A stretch of 64,000 nt of DNA from Acanthopleura granulata (lineage: Eukaryota > Mollusca > Polyplacophora > Chitonida > Chitonidae): contig JABBOT010000004.1 of assembly GCA_016165875.1 (NCBI GenBank), positions 13,269,672-13,333,671 of the forward strand, read 5' to 3'. This document shows positions 13,901 through 23,790 of this stretch, one piece after another (position 1 is the stretch's first letter; each line of letters opens with the position of its first letter). The notes under the pieces are model-generated. The model was not told the origin of the DNA and ran no database searches. It worked only from the letters and a program-made list of their open reading frames with translations. The translations under genes were made by a program, and so were the position numbers.

Positions 13901-14156
13901 CACGGTCACCAAGAATATTATTTCCATGTAACATTTCCAACTTAAGCAAGCATCTAAGTTTCATCTTACTTGCAGACTGATGATCACGGTACAACTGCGA
14001 ACTAGAGTTAGAGCTTTGACTCGGAGCCATACCACGGTCGAAGTATACATGGCTATCCGAGGGTCTCCTGGATTCGGCGGTATTGTACGCTAAGTCAGAA
14101 TCCGAGTCTTGTGAGTCCCGTGGGGGAACACTATTGGCGTTGTAAAAGCGAGACAT
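7955..14156 (-). CDS. BTB-BACK-Kelch (KLHL-type) protein, nine coding exons, 817 aa
   Basis: Proteins of this family typically act as substrate adaptors for cullin-3 ubiquitin ligases: BTB binds CUL3 and the Kelch propeller binds substrate. Coding exons in gene order are 14156-13970, 13152-12186, 11942-11861, 11132-10805, 10614-10498, 10148-9962, 9472-9269, 8735-8524 and 8124-7955. All junctions are GT-AG with matching phase, and the total is 2,454 bases including the stop. Residues 1-145 are Ser-rich and probably disordered. BTB is at about 148-255, with ADVIIRINEETFSTHR near its start, and BACK is at about 260-375. Residues 386-500 are a Pro/Ser/acidic insert. Six Kelch repeats follow from about 505, with double-Gly motifs in AIFGGKLYLTGG, ALGGQ, VAGGYG, IFGGA and YIIGGV. 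The start is the first ATG in a Ser-rich exon whose donor matches exon 2 in phase 1. I cannot assign an orthologous KLHL number. The long N-terminus and the insert before the propeller are unusual for the family. Confidence 0.93.
8838..9045. repeat. Weaker foldback sequence in Kelch intron 7
   Basis: CAGTTTTGAAGTAAAAATCC near 8840 is mirrored by GGATTACTTCAAAACGGG near 8965, and GCTTTTGAAATAAAAATTGA near 8863 is mirrored by TATTTCAAAAGC near 9031. This gives an interrupted inverted repeat with no coding content. It may be a decayed MITE. Confidence 0.4.
11190..11700. mobile_element. Foldback (MITE-like) element with about 200-bp inverted arms in Kelch intron 3
   Basis: The left arm (about 11192-11390) and right arm (about 11505-11699) are near-perfect reverse complements. 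For example, AAGACCTCGCAAAAATGAAC in the left arm matches the complement of GTTCATATTTGCGAGGTCTT in the right arm. GGCCATTAAAAACTGTATCT is likewise mirrored. About 110 bases of unique sequence separate the arms. No ORF for a transposase is present, so this is non-autonomous. A TTAA-like target duplication is possible at the edges but not certain. The left arm contains a perfect CRE palindrome, TGACGTCA, at 11371-11378; the right arm has the diverged TGACGTAA. Confidence 0.75.
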
Positions 14157-14265
14157 GTCAAATGGTCAGCTCATCATATTCACCGATGAGCTTCCTCACC
14201 CCATGAGTAGTCTTACGTGATCTAATCTTCTGTAAACAAACACGCAGCACAGTTCGTCTGTTGCC

Positions 14266-14282
14266 TGACGTCGCTGACGTCA
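14266..14282. promoter_or_regulatory. CRE/ATF-like sites upstream of the Kelch gene
   Basis: TGACGTCG (14266-14273) and the perfect palindrome TGACGTCA (14275-14282) sit about 110-125 bases upstream of the Kelch start codon at 14156. Another TGACGTCA lies at 14572-14579. The surrounding 14.2-14.9 kb is richer in CpG than the flanking DNA, as expected for a promoter region. Binding by CREB/ATF-type factors is inferred from the motif only. Confidence 0.4.
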
Positions 14283-14283
14283 T

Positions 14284-15786
14284 AATCTTGCAATTGACCA
14301 ATCAAATGCATTTGTCTACGAGGGTGTCAAGACTGTGTGACTGGATTTCTATGTGACGCTAGGCGTAACACAACAACGTCAAGAACACAGTAATGGATGG
14401 TTTCTACTGTTTATTCAAGGAAACTTTATTTGGCGTCAAATGTCATCATAATGGCGTGCCAGTCAAGATGACACCACGTTACAACAGAAAATGACACGTT
14501 GTTATATTGTAGGTGTTTCGCTATTATCACTTTTTGACGCACATGTAACAATGACATGTTACATGTGGCATTGACGTCACTATACTGTTGCGTCCTGCTA
14601 TGACGCGGGTCTCAATTGTGACGTAACAGTGGACAGAATTGTTATTTTGATACAAAGTTGACTCGACAATGGTAAAAAAAGAATTATGGCTATTGTTGCC
14701 ATTCTTTGCCAGCCAACGTAATGCCCTGCGCATGTCTCAGAGCTTATCCCAAAAGGGTGTATGGTCCTACTCCACGCTAGCGCCGCCTCCGCAGTCTAAC
14801 TTCATAACGTCACAGAGAAACTGAACACACGCATGCGTGTCCATCTCATTTATTTTCGTCCGACTCCAAGGTCTACAGTCCATTGGGACCCGCGGGACCC
14901 GAGAAAATACACCTTTTCGCACCTCCACTTAATTTCATGAAACCGAAAGCAGTGTCTTTTTAGAGTTGACATGTAAAGTGAACGCTTTGAAGGAGGTGTA
15001 TGGTTGTGTAAAATCTTGAATGAGAGTATTGATTATCTTTCGAAATTGCAATGTCAATGCTGTTAATTCTTGGTTAAAAAATAAGTGCAAGGTCACAAAG
15101 ATTTTGTGAACTTCCCCTGGGTTATTGATTATACTCACTTATTGACGAGAGTATATTATACAGGATAGAGTATTACATCCAGTTCAAGTGGATAATATAT
15201 ATAATCTCTTCACGTGTCAGGGTGAATCGATGACTGACATGCTCATTTCATAAGACTGTTATATCGCAACTCATTTATTGTCTGCTTAAAGTAATCCCTA
15301 TTGCATAGTACGAAGAATAAAAGACCTTATAGCTGAGGGTAGCTATAGTGTTAAACTGTTCAAACAGTCCACCCAATAAGTCAAGCGAGACGATCCTCAG
15401 GTTGGTGTCTGCATTGAATTAATCTATTAATATGCTTAAGGCGCTCGTAAGCACAGTAATGATTGGGTCTTGGCTATAGGCCGCCTGCAATGTGCAGTCG
15501 TCTCCTGCAGAGCACGCAACTTAGCAGACTAAACAGTTAGTGTTATGCAGGTAAGCGGCTCGTGAAGACATCAGGTTCAGGGTATGACAAATACTTTACA
15601 CTGCAAACACTGCCGGCTGAACTCAGTTAAGACTTAGGGCATCTTTAAAGCCCGTTAAGCGCAAGGCAAAATACGTTTATGTGCGGAATGGCCTTCCGAA
15701 AGAATCACAGGTAGACTATAGATCGATATACTGCCGAAAACGAAGAAACTTTGTCAAAGACTTCGGGGAAGGGAAGAGAACTAACC
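14284..15786. other. Intergenic region between divergent Kelch gene and orphan ORF
   Basis: This head-to-head spacer holds the presumed Kelch promoter at its left end. I see no further coding potential; short open frames lack motifs and splice context. Confidence 0.5.
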
Positions 15787-16698
15787 ATGTCAAAGAGACG
15801 TGAGCATCGACGCGGTGAGCAGCTCAAATTCTCATCATCTCGCCGGTGCCTTAGTATACCTACACACAGCACAGAGTTCTGCGTAAGAGCGTCAAAATTA
15901 AACTTTGGCAAAGACAAACCCTTGAGCGATTGTGGTATGACTCCAAGGGAAGATTACAGTGGTTCGGCCAGTGTGTCTGACATGATGGGAAGCCAGAGGT
16001 TATATTACCGTGGGCTGCTAACACAGGCTTCCTCCTCATCATTACCGAATGTTGGAAACCAGCATCTGGCTGCCTCGCAGTCTTTAGGCGTCATGGGGCA
16101 AAAGTACTTCAAAAAGCCGTACCAAAGTAACCAAACTGAAGAGGTCAATCGTAAATCGCAAGAAGAGGGCAGTTCAACCCAAAATGACAGCTCTTCCTCG
16201 CAAAGGAATGTATTACATAACCTTAATAATGATAACAAACAGAAGGTCGGCAAAGAGGCAAAGCATAAAACCTCCCTTGTTACTACAGAGTTTGGTTTCA
16301 GATGCGGTAGGACGGACGCATTCTCTGGAGAGACGAGGAAACGAGTTGTAGAAAGTAGCAAACTTGAAAAGCACATTGCGGAAGGAGCTCGAAAGCATAT
16401 ACTTGCATGTCATATTGCTCCAACGGCACGACGGGGTTGTCCCGCAATACAGAGCTATCACGCCCTTCGGGATTCTGTCTCGCCTGTGACGAAGTTGTCT
16501 AAGTACACTAGAAGTGAATTACTCTCTAGCTCCATGGCAGACCACCGAAGCAAACCGTGCATTGCAAAGCTGAAAATGTCCAAGAGCACCGTGGCAATGA
16601 GTACAACATCGTTGTGCAGTTCTCATTCGACGAAGCTCCCGGAAGTTGTGGGAACCCTCGTCCAACAAACAGCGAAGCCGATTCACCCAGTCGCCTGA
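15787..16698 (+). CDS. Orphan 303-aa basic, Ser-rich protein, function unknown
   Basis: A continuous frame runs from the ATG at 15787 (context TAACCATGT) to TGA at 16696-16698. It is far longer than expected by chance in this AT-rich DNA. The next in-frame upstream stop is a TAG at about 15713, and there is no ATG between them, so 15787 is the natural start. The product is rich in Ser, Lys and Arg. It begins MSKRREHRRGEQLKFSSSRR, contains a poly-Ser/Gln segment (SSTQNDSSSSQR) at about residues 140-152, and shows no signal peptide, membrane segment or domain that I recognise. It looks largely disordered and possibly nuclear or cytoskeletal, which is speculation. It could be an intronless gene or one exon of a larger one. 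Confidence 0.5.
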   Translation: MSKRREHRRGEQLKFSSSRRCLSIPTHSTEFCVRASKLNFGKDKPLSDCGMTPREDYSGSASVSDMMGSQRLYYRGLLTQASSSSLPNVGNQHLAASQSLGVMGQKYFKKPYQSNQTEEVNRKSQEEGSSTQNDSSSSQRNVLHNLNNDNKQKVGKEAKHKTSLVTTEFGFRCGRTDAFSGETRKRVVESSKLEKHIAEGARKHILACHIAPTARRGCPAIQSYHALRDSVSPVTKLSKYTRSELLSSSMADHRSKPCIAKLKMSKSTVAMSTTSLCSSHSTKLPEVVGTLVQQTAKPIHPVA

Positions 16699-18054
16699 CA
16701 GGTTTTAGAATGACGTCGCCTTTCCTTACTCCAAGAGAGGGTATCAGCTGTCAACGTATCATGCTGGTTTCATGTGTTAAAAACGATGAGACGCGTAGAA
16801 AGTGCTGTAGAATAGTTAACTGAGAATCTCATGGTGACCAGATTTTGGGCAGGTTTGGCAGTCTGGACGTCGGGATCTTAACATGTGTACTTAGATGCTA
16901 GTATAATTCCATGAACAAAATATATTCAGTGTGTATACAACTCAATAATGTTTAATAGCCTTGCCATTAGAGAACCTCACCTATACATGGGCCAGTTTGT
17001 AACGGTTGATGATATAAATGTACATGTACCATTTGTATAGTTTAAGTTTCTTTATGGAGTCCACCACGTTGTACTCACTCATGTGCAACTATCATGAACA
17101 AGAAGCTGTCAGATATAGACTCCACAAGCCAACGTTCAGACGCAATTCAGGCTTACTCACAAGTCTCTGTATGGTTAAATGGTTACACGCATACACACGC
17201 TTACGGGCATTTTCTTTAGGAGATTTCATGTATATAATTACAATATTTCTTCAAGTGGGAAATATTTCCCCCAAGGTGGGTCAGCTTTTGTCACCTTTGT
17301 TTAAACCACGCCTGGTGACAAATGGCAGGCAGAGTATGGAATACACAAATGAGAACAGCAATTGAAATATGATAACCAAGCATACAATTCTTTGTTATAT
17401 ATTATTATCTTGTATATACAGGTGTACGTGAGAATGTTTGTATGGCATGTGCCAGATAATACTACTAAGGATATATAGCACTCCAAATATATTTGGCTTT
17501 ACTCCGAATGTGACTGTATTTTATTAACTGTCTTATATCCTTTAAAATTCGTGGACGGCAGATCCTGGGTTGAATCTCTAGCCGAGTGATATCTAAGATT
17601 TCAAAATAGGTAACCTTCTTAATACCTCACGTCACAAAACACCCGTAAATTACACCTGGAGGTGACACCTGGAATTTCATGACAGCATACAGTTAACAGG
17701 TGCGCCATCATGGTAACTGCGCTTGACGCAGCCTTGGGTCAACTTGGTACAACGGGCCCCAGAAAAGAGGAATAATATAGGACCAATACTAGTCACACTA
17801 TAGTACAAAATGTGACTGGGTGCATAGGGTGTCACCTCCATTTTAACAGCATAATTTCAGACCAGACATATGCTGAGGTAGAGGCATTTAATGGTATCGT
17901 TACATTGATTGCGATTTATTAACCTGTGGCTGGTGGTATATTCACGACGAACTGCCTTTTCCTTGTAGTATAAATTTATCAACTGTGCCCCTGGCAGAAA
18001 GCTGGAGAGGAATAAAATTGACTCTTTCGACGATTTCGATAAATCGTTAGCAGA
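16699..18054. other. Non-coding stretch
   Basis: No gene is supported. A good polypyrimidine/acceptor sequence (CTGCCTTTTCCTTGTAG) ends at 17968. It is followed by an open frame to about 18190 that overlaps the candidate exon in the next entry in a different frame. Confidence 0.5.
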
Positions 18055-18265
18055 ATGCGAGTCAAATTTATTCCACTGCTTACAAGGCCAGCGACTGTTT
18101 TCCGTAAACGGAGGTCAACTTCTTTACCTTCGCCAGGCCCAGAAAATATCAAACGACCCAGATTTTCGTATGAGAATGATCAATCATATCCTGTAGCGAT
18201 CACATCACAATGGAGAGACAATGATTACGAAACCGAAGATCTCGAAATACAGTCCCACAGAATAG
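18055..18265 (+). CDS. Possible coding exon, Arg/Lys- and Pro-rich peptide, unknown
   Basis: The frame from ATG 18055 encodes about 70 residues, including FRKRRSTSLPSPGPENIKRP, a nuclear-localisation-like basic segment, followed by an acidic stretch (DNDYETEDLE). It ends at a plausible donor, AATAG then GTAATT, at 18265/18266. An acceptor may lie just upstream (GTTAG or AGCAG near 18047-18053). A competing open frame starting at 17969 overlaps it. I found no partner exons and do not recognise the peptide, so this is a weak call. Confidence 0.25.
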
Positions 18266-18577
18266 GTAATTTATTTGCCCTATCAGTATATCACCCAGTT
18301 AATGCTAATTTCACCATTCTTTCTATAGGCCTATACAAACGTTTCCTCATCTGAAGTAAATACATGACTTTTAAACTTCAGCATATGCCATAGTCTCTTC
18401 CCCCCCCCCCCCAAAATCTGCTTTCAAGTGTATATTATTTGTGCTTTGTGTCAAACCCTCATGACTGGTTGCCGGTCGTTTTTCAGTGCTGGTAACTGAT
18501 TTACATTGTCCTCCAGAAGAATATTTCTGTAGTTCATCACTGGCTTACCATGTCGTCGTATTGCCATATCTTATTGA

Positions 18578-18735
18578 TTTGATTTATTTATTTGATTGGT
18601 GTTTTACGCCATACTCAGGAATATTTCACTTATACGACGGGGCCAGCATTATGGTGGGAGGAAACCGGGCACAGCACGGGGGAAACCCACGGCCATCCGC
18701 AGGTTGTTGGAAGACCTTCCCACGTACGTCCAGGG
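18578..18735 (-). repeat. tRNA-derived SINE copy (3' part)
   Basis: In + orientation it starts with the tail complement TTTATTTATTTGATTGGTGT and continues through TTTTACGCCATACTCAGGAA, CAGCATTATGGTGGGAGG and CACGGCCATCCGCAGG. These are the shared body of the SINE family seen in full at 29668-29933. The tRNA-like head is missing. Confidence 0.8.
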
Positions 18736-19983
18736 ATGTCTTATTGACCGCAAAACAGCTGGACAACAAGGGGAATTTCGATAAGACAATATGTCTAACA
18801 ACACAATTTAAGCTCTTGGAGATAATTACTTCCGCACATCTGTGCAGCAGTTACTGGTGGAAATACATCGAGAATTTGTGGGTGGCCTTCCCTTCATTGA
18901 CCAAGATCTGTACGCCTGATCTTTTCCACCAATCTGGGGGCTCGGGAATTTTCACAACAAGCAAACGCAGACATCCCGATTGAGTTTTCTGAATGAAGTT
19001 TGGCAAGCACAGTGCCGTATTCTTTTTAGCTGCAAAGCATCCTCTAATTGCCATTTGTCTGCGTTCTGCGTGAATGTATATGTAGTACAACACCTGCAAC
19101 TGTACTTTATGTCGAGACATAATAGTTACAGCATACTTAAAGGCCAAAAAAAAAAAAAAAAAAGAATCTATTACGTTACTTTGCTTCAATATGATCCAAA
19201 ACGTCCAACGTATCACCTCATTGTTTATTCCTGTTTTAATCATTGTCCAAAAATGCCAAACAAATAATGAAGACCAAATTTGGAATCAGCACGAAATTAC
19301 CTTTCAGAGGATGCGTAATTTCTAAAATTGTCATCTATTCTGTTAAGTTAAAGCGATTAGCGTAAGATTCTACCACTGGAGCAAAGGGAAATATCCGCGA
19401 AATTCAGTTGAAACAAATGCTTACAGGTTCCGACTTCAACTCTGCTCAAGCGTGTCATTTAGCAGGCGACGGACGATCGTTCACGCAGAATCATCAACCA
19501 ACAAAATGGCAGTGGGAACTTTCACAGACTCAGTTTCCGGTACTGCACAGTTTATAGTACGTGTTTTACGTGATCGAGTGTGTGTGTGTCGTCATATTAC
19601 ATGTAAATGAAAACAATGTATCGGAATAAATCCTCTCACGCTTCGACGTCATTCACTTGCAAACGTCGCAAAATGACGTCACATAACAGTCTCCGCGTTA
19701 CAACAAGATGTAAACGCACTTTCACAACGGATGTACGCCAACTTGCATGAGAAAAGAAATCCCATGTAAGATAGCTGCCTGGATGCCGTCTGCGTGAGTC
19801 CTGAAACTCTTTTCAAATCAACGTGGACAAAGATCGAATGGAATGGTCTCTAAACGAAAATAAAAATCAGGGAAACATTTGAAATTCTCAATCTTGAAAA
19901 CCTTCAGTTAACACGTTTGGAATATCCCCAAATCATATGACAATGACAAGGGAGATACGTTCCGGCACCTAAATATTTTCACA
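18736..19983. other. Non-coding region, probable LRR gene promoter and 5' UTR at its right end
   Basis: No coding exon is supported. An A19 homopolymer lies at about 19144-19163. Near 19.45-19.98 kb the sequence is richer in CpG and contains TGACGTCA at 19674-19681. This fits a promoter and 5' UTR for the LRR gene. Confidence 0.45.
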
Positions 19984-21111
19984 GGTAAGTTGTAGGTTGT
20001 CTTAGCATTTCATTGCGTCGAACTAATCTCATCTTTTGGATTGGACCGAACAAGCTGTCGAATATAAGCAGACGCTGTTGTTGTTGTTGTAACAAACTAT
20101 GTTTCAGCCATGGCAATGGCTGTTTGTAGGAATCAGTGGAAGGATTTTGACGCAAGAACGTGATAAAATTATGAAAAGTGCATGATTGGAGATTAAAATG
20201 TATAATTTTAAAAAAAAAATTTTTTTCTATTTTAATATGACTTACATGATATTGTCACAAATCGACATGACAAATACATAGAGGCGTCCTCCGTGGCTCA
20301 GTTGCTTAGCACGCTAGCGCAGCGCAATGATCCAGAAAGCCTAACATCAGTGCAGTTGCTGTGAGTTCGAGTCCAGCTGATACTGGCTTCCTTTCCGTGG
20401 GAATCTGCGGATGGTCGTGGGTTTCCCCCCGGCTTCCTCCCAACATGATGCTTACCGCCGTCGTATAAGTGAAATATTCTTGAGTACGGCGTAAAACACC
20501 AATCAAATAAATAAAATAAATAAATCAGATATATAGATTACATATTATATATATATTATATAATATATATGTCATTTTATTTAAATTTCTATTCCTATAT
20601 TTCAGAGTGGATCTGTGAAGTGTTTGTTAGCATTAATGTACATGGTTTGTAATCACCAAGTGATAATTTAATAACCCCACTGATTTGTGTATTCTTGAAA
20701 AATAAAAAATACAAAAATAGTCTTATACATGTAGCTGGGTTAGTAAATTAAGGGTCAAATGTGGCTATATTTAACAGTCTGATAGTTGATAGTCACATTG
20801 CTGTTTAATGCAGGCACTTGCAATAAGGCCATGGTCAAATATTGCCAAAGTGGATGTTAATATACCCTCTGTAAGCTCTGAGCCATTGTTACTTTTTCAA
20901 CCATTGGAGAGGCAACTTTGTATCAAAATAACAGTTCTGTGACATTACCAGTGAGACCAGCAACAATGTCAGCCAGAAGAACGTCATAATTCTTGGTTGT
21001 TATCCTGAACTGGTCTGTTTAATTGAACTTGCCAATATCCAGCCATTAAAATTCGTGCATTGTTAAATTTTCAAGAAGACATGCCTTACCATTCCAATAT
21101 TTTTGTTGTAG
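19984..21111 (+). other. Probable 5' UTR intron of the LRR gene
   Basis: A near-perfect donor, ACAG then GTAAGT, has its last exonic base at 19984, and an acceptor (TATTTTTGTTGTAG) ends at 21111, 15 bases before the LRR start codon. This supports a non-coding first exon ending at 19984 with a single coding exon downstream. The intron contains a SINE at 20281-20525 and an AT palindrome at about 20537-20572. Confidence 0.55.
20281..20525 (+). repeat. tRNA-derived SINE copy, near full length
   Basis: The head CCGTGGCTCAGTTGCTTAGC is A-box-like and CTGTGAGTTCGAGTCCAGC is B-box-like, together indicating tRNA-type Pol III promoter elements. The body runs through CTGCGGATGGTCGTGGG and GTATAAGTGAAATATTCTTG to the tail AACACCAATCAAATAAATAA. 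It is the clearest copy with an intact head in the LRR 5' UTR intron. Confidence 0.85.
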
Positions 21112-21126
21112 GATTAACAGGCAGAT

Positions 21127-23196
21127 ATGGTTGCTCTTACAGACTGCATCAACAGATGGTTCTACATTTGTTCCCTGCTTCTGTTTGTGGTCTGTCATAT
21201 TACTTATGTGGAACCAGTAGAATCTTGCTACCCATGCACCTGTTCTGTTAAGTACTACAAACAGCTTAACAGATGGATCAGGGGAGCTAACTGCCAAAAC
21301 AGAAGTCTGACAGATTTCCCTGGTCACCTGCCTTTAAGTTTGAAAGCTATAGATGTCAGTCACAACCCAATCAATAATGACAGCCTACACAACATTGAAC
21401 AGTACACGAACATGCTTGTGCTGTCACTGGCCCATTGTCAGCTGAACACAATTCCAGGGGATACCTTCAAAAATCAGACGTCCCTGAGACTGCTGGACCT
21501 TAACGGGAATGAACTGATTAGTGTGAGAGAGTCAGCTTTTAGGGGACTCACTTCTCTACGGTATTTGAAGGGTCTGGCTGCTGGCCAGGTGGATAGTGGC
21601 AGTTTCCGGGGGCTTCCACAGATACGACACCTGGACTTAACACTCCATCAAGAAAAAGCCCCGGCTAATCTTTTTCATGGCCTGCTACTGAAAGTGCTGA
21701 CCCTGAACCTGACTAACTCTATAACTGTGCCACGGGACATTTTCAACATGGCAAATCACAGTTTGCAAGAAATTTCATTTTTTGGTCCCAGGCTATCTAC
21801 ACTTCCACCTAATTTATTTTATGGTTTGGTGCTATTGAGGAATGTTGAAATAGTTGCACCAAATCTGTATGCCATTCCGGACACCAGTTTTAAAGGGCCT
21901 GGTGATGTGCGATTTGGTTGGTGGGATTTAGGGCTTGCAGATTTCACTAAGGGAGACCGCCTTGACTCAGCGCCACTGAATATTGCCCACATCACATTGT
22001 CGGGAATGAAGATAGTCCCTCCTGGGCTATTCCAAAACCAACAGAGCTTGGAAACCCTCAAACTTACAGATATAGACCAGATTCCAAGTGTGGTGTTCTC
22101 TGATTTGCAGACCTTGAACTCTCTGGACATATCAGGATGTAATCTGAAGTGGGTGCCCCACCTCAAGGCTCTGAGTGGACTGAAACATCTAAACATGAGC
22201 AGTACAAACCTTCAAGCCATTCAGCCAAACACTTTGCTGGGGCTTCACTCACTGAAGTCAATTGATCTCTCATATAACTGCATATATTTTGTTCCCAAGG
22301 GCGTGTTTAAGGATGTTGGTATTACGTTGGTCCACCTGAATATGAGCAACAATAATATTGAAGGTTTAGATCCCCTTGCTTTCGAGGACATGCTTGCCCT
22401 CAGATCTCTAGATCTGAGCAACAACAACTTGAAAACACTTGATAAATCACAATTTTGGAGACTGCAAAATCTACAGACACTGGACTTGTCAATGAACCTG
22501 ATTGAATCACTGCCTGAGCAGCTCTTTATGAAGCAAGAGGACCTAGTCAGAGTTGATGTATCCAACAACAGACTGAGGGAAATACCAGAAAACCTTTTCA
22601 CAAACACACTGGCACTGAGGTTTTTTGATATATCAGGGAACAGTGTAGCTTTTCTTTCGCCTGACATTTCACAGGCATTTGACTTGTTATCACTTGAGGA
22701 CAACCCAATATATTGCGACTGCAATGTCTACACAATAATGACTCGCAATCAAAGATCCAAAATAACTGGCAAGTGTGATTCTCCCAATGAACTGGCTGGC
22801 ACCTTATTGAGACAACTGAATTTGTCAGATGTGTGCTTCACTGAGACAACTACCTTGGAAGTTACCACAGTTCCTACAACACAGACGCCGACAACCACAA
22901 AGCTGACAGAGAAAACAGCCGCAGGCCCTCCTAGAACCACAGCCCTAGCACCCACATCCCCCACAACAAAGCCTTTGTTGACTGAAATTGGTATAGACAA
23001 GGGAAACGGGTATTCTGTGTCTAAAACTGCCCTGCAAAAGCCATCTGTCATTCGTATTACCAGTTCAGAGTGGTTTATAGCTGGCATGAGTGTGATTTCC
23101 CTTTTAGTGATTGCAATCATGATCACTGCGGTGTTCAAATGTGTGAAGACACTGACCAGAAGTAGAGTTTATGTTGTGAACTCGCGCTGCCATTAA
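21127..23196 (+). CDS. Leucine-rich-repeat single-pass transmembrane receptor, 689 aa
   Basis: This is a cell-surface LRR protein of the TLR-ectodomain/trophoblast glycoprotein type, probably a receptor or adhesion molecule. A signal peptide occupies about residues 1-30 (hydrophobic FYICSLLLFVVCHITYV). A Cys cluster, CYPCTC, acts as the LRR N-cap. About 18-19 LRRs follow (for example RSLDLSNNNLKTLDKSQFWR and VRVDVSNNRLREIPENLF). An LRR C-cap follows with NPIYCDCNVYTI and two further cysteines. Next come a Thr/Pro-rich stalk of about 60 residues that is probably O-glycosylated, a membrane segment at about 649-673 (ISLLVIAIMITAVFKCV), and a 16-residue basic tail. There is no TIR domain, so this is not a signalling Toll-like receptor as it stands. 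The start at 21127 precedes the signal peptide directly and sits just after a splice acceptor. The coding region has no introns. No ligand can be inferred. Confidence 0.93.
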   Translation: MVALTDCINRWFYICSLLLFVVCHITYVEPVESCYPCTCSVKYYKQLNRWIRGANCQNRSLTDFPGHLPLSLKAIDVSHNPINNDSLHNIEQYTNMLVLSLAHCQLNTIPGDTFKNQTSLRLLDLNGNELISVRESAFRGLTSLRYLKGLAAGQVDSGSFRGLPQIRHLDLTLHQEKAPANLFHGLLLKVLTLNLTNSITVPRDIFNMANHSLQEISFFGPRLSTLPPNLFYGLVLLRNVEIVAPNLYAIPDTSFKGPGDVRFGWWDLGLADFTKGDRLDSAPLNIAHITLSGMKIVPPGLFQNQQSLETLKLTDIDQIPSVVFSDLQTLNSLDISGCNLKWVPHLKALSGLKHLNMSSTNLQAIQPNTLLGLHSLKSIDLSYNCIYFVPKGVFKDVGITLVHLNMSNNNIEGLDPLAFEDMLALRSLDLSNNNLKTLDKSQFWRLQNLQTLDLSMNLIESLPEQLFMKQEDLVRVDVSNNRLREIPENLFTNTLALRFFDISGNSVAFLSPDISQAFDLLSLEDNPIYCDCNVYTIMTRNQRSKITGKCDSPNELAGTLLRQLNLSDVCFTETTTLEVTTVPTTQTPTTTKLTEKTAAGPPRTTALAPTSPTTKPLLTEIGIDKGNGYSVSKTALQKPSVIRITSSEWFIAGMSVISLLVIAIMITAVFKCVKTLTRSRVYVVNSRCH

Positions 23197-23790
23197 ACCA
23201 CCTTTACATGTATACATGTTGGTTGCAGAATAACTATTTCAACTATTGTCTCTTTTGTTGCACTAGAATGCTACATAAACTACATGATGCATTATTTATC
23301 TTGTTACTCTAATGGCCAGCCTCTGTAATTTGATATGCTTATATGGACAAAGGAAAGTAATGATACTGTAAAGGTAAATCAGACAATTTCTGTGATAGTG
23401 CATGCTAACAGCTAGATATATATTGGGTATATATCATGTCAAAATCTGAACCAATCAGAAAATCCGTTAACTGTGCAAATGTTTTGACAATTTATGTGGC
23501 ATTGCCAGTGCATGCTAACAGCTAGATAATTGGGTATATGTGATGTCAAAATTGGAACTAATCAGTAAAATACTTTAACTGTTCAGAAGTTTTAGCTTAA
23601 CTCATAATCATGGAAGTCAGGTCTTTGTTAGCAGAATTCTTATGGTACTGAAATGTAAACGCAGTATGCTGATGCACTAAACGTTATGTGCTACAAGTCT
23701 TACTTGATGTAAACAGATGTATGCTCTCCAGCACAGTTGCACTGATATTCAGATCACTGTACTAGAAATAAATTAAATCTGTCAGGGGAC
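23197..23790 (+). other. LRR gene 3' UTR with polyadenylation signal and internal duplication
   Basis: AATAAA at 23767-23772 is a likely polyadenylation signal. A tandem duplication of about 112 bp lies at 23396-23620: GCATGCTAACAGCTAGAT begins each copy (near 23401 and 23513) and both continue with GGGTATAT and ATGTCAAAAT. Confidence 0.5.

Noticed and set aside
16557..16823. 88-codon frame overlapping the end of the orphan ORF
   Set aside because: Overlaps a longer frame, and has no independent start context or recognisable motif.
22245..22724. Antisense open frames of up to 159 codons within the LRR gene
   Set aside because: Shadows of the LRR coding strand; periodic LRR codons suppress antisense stops.
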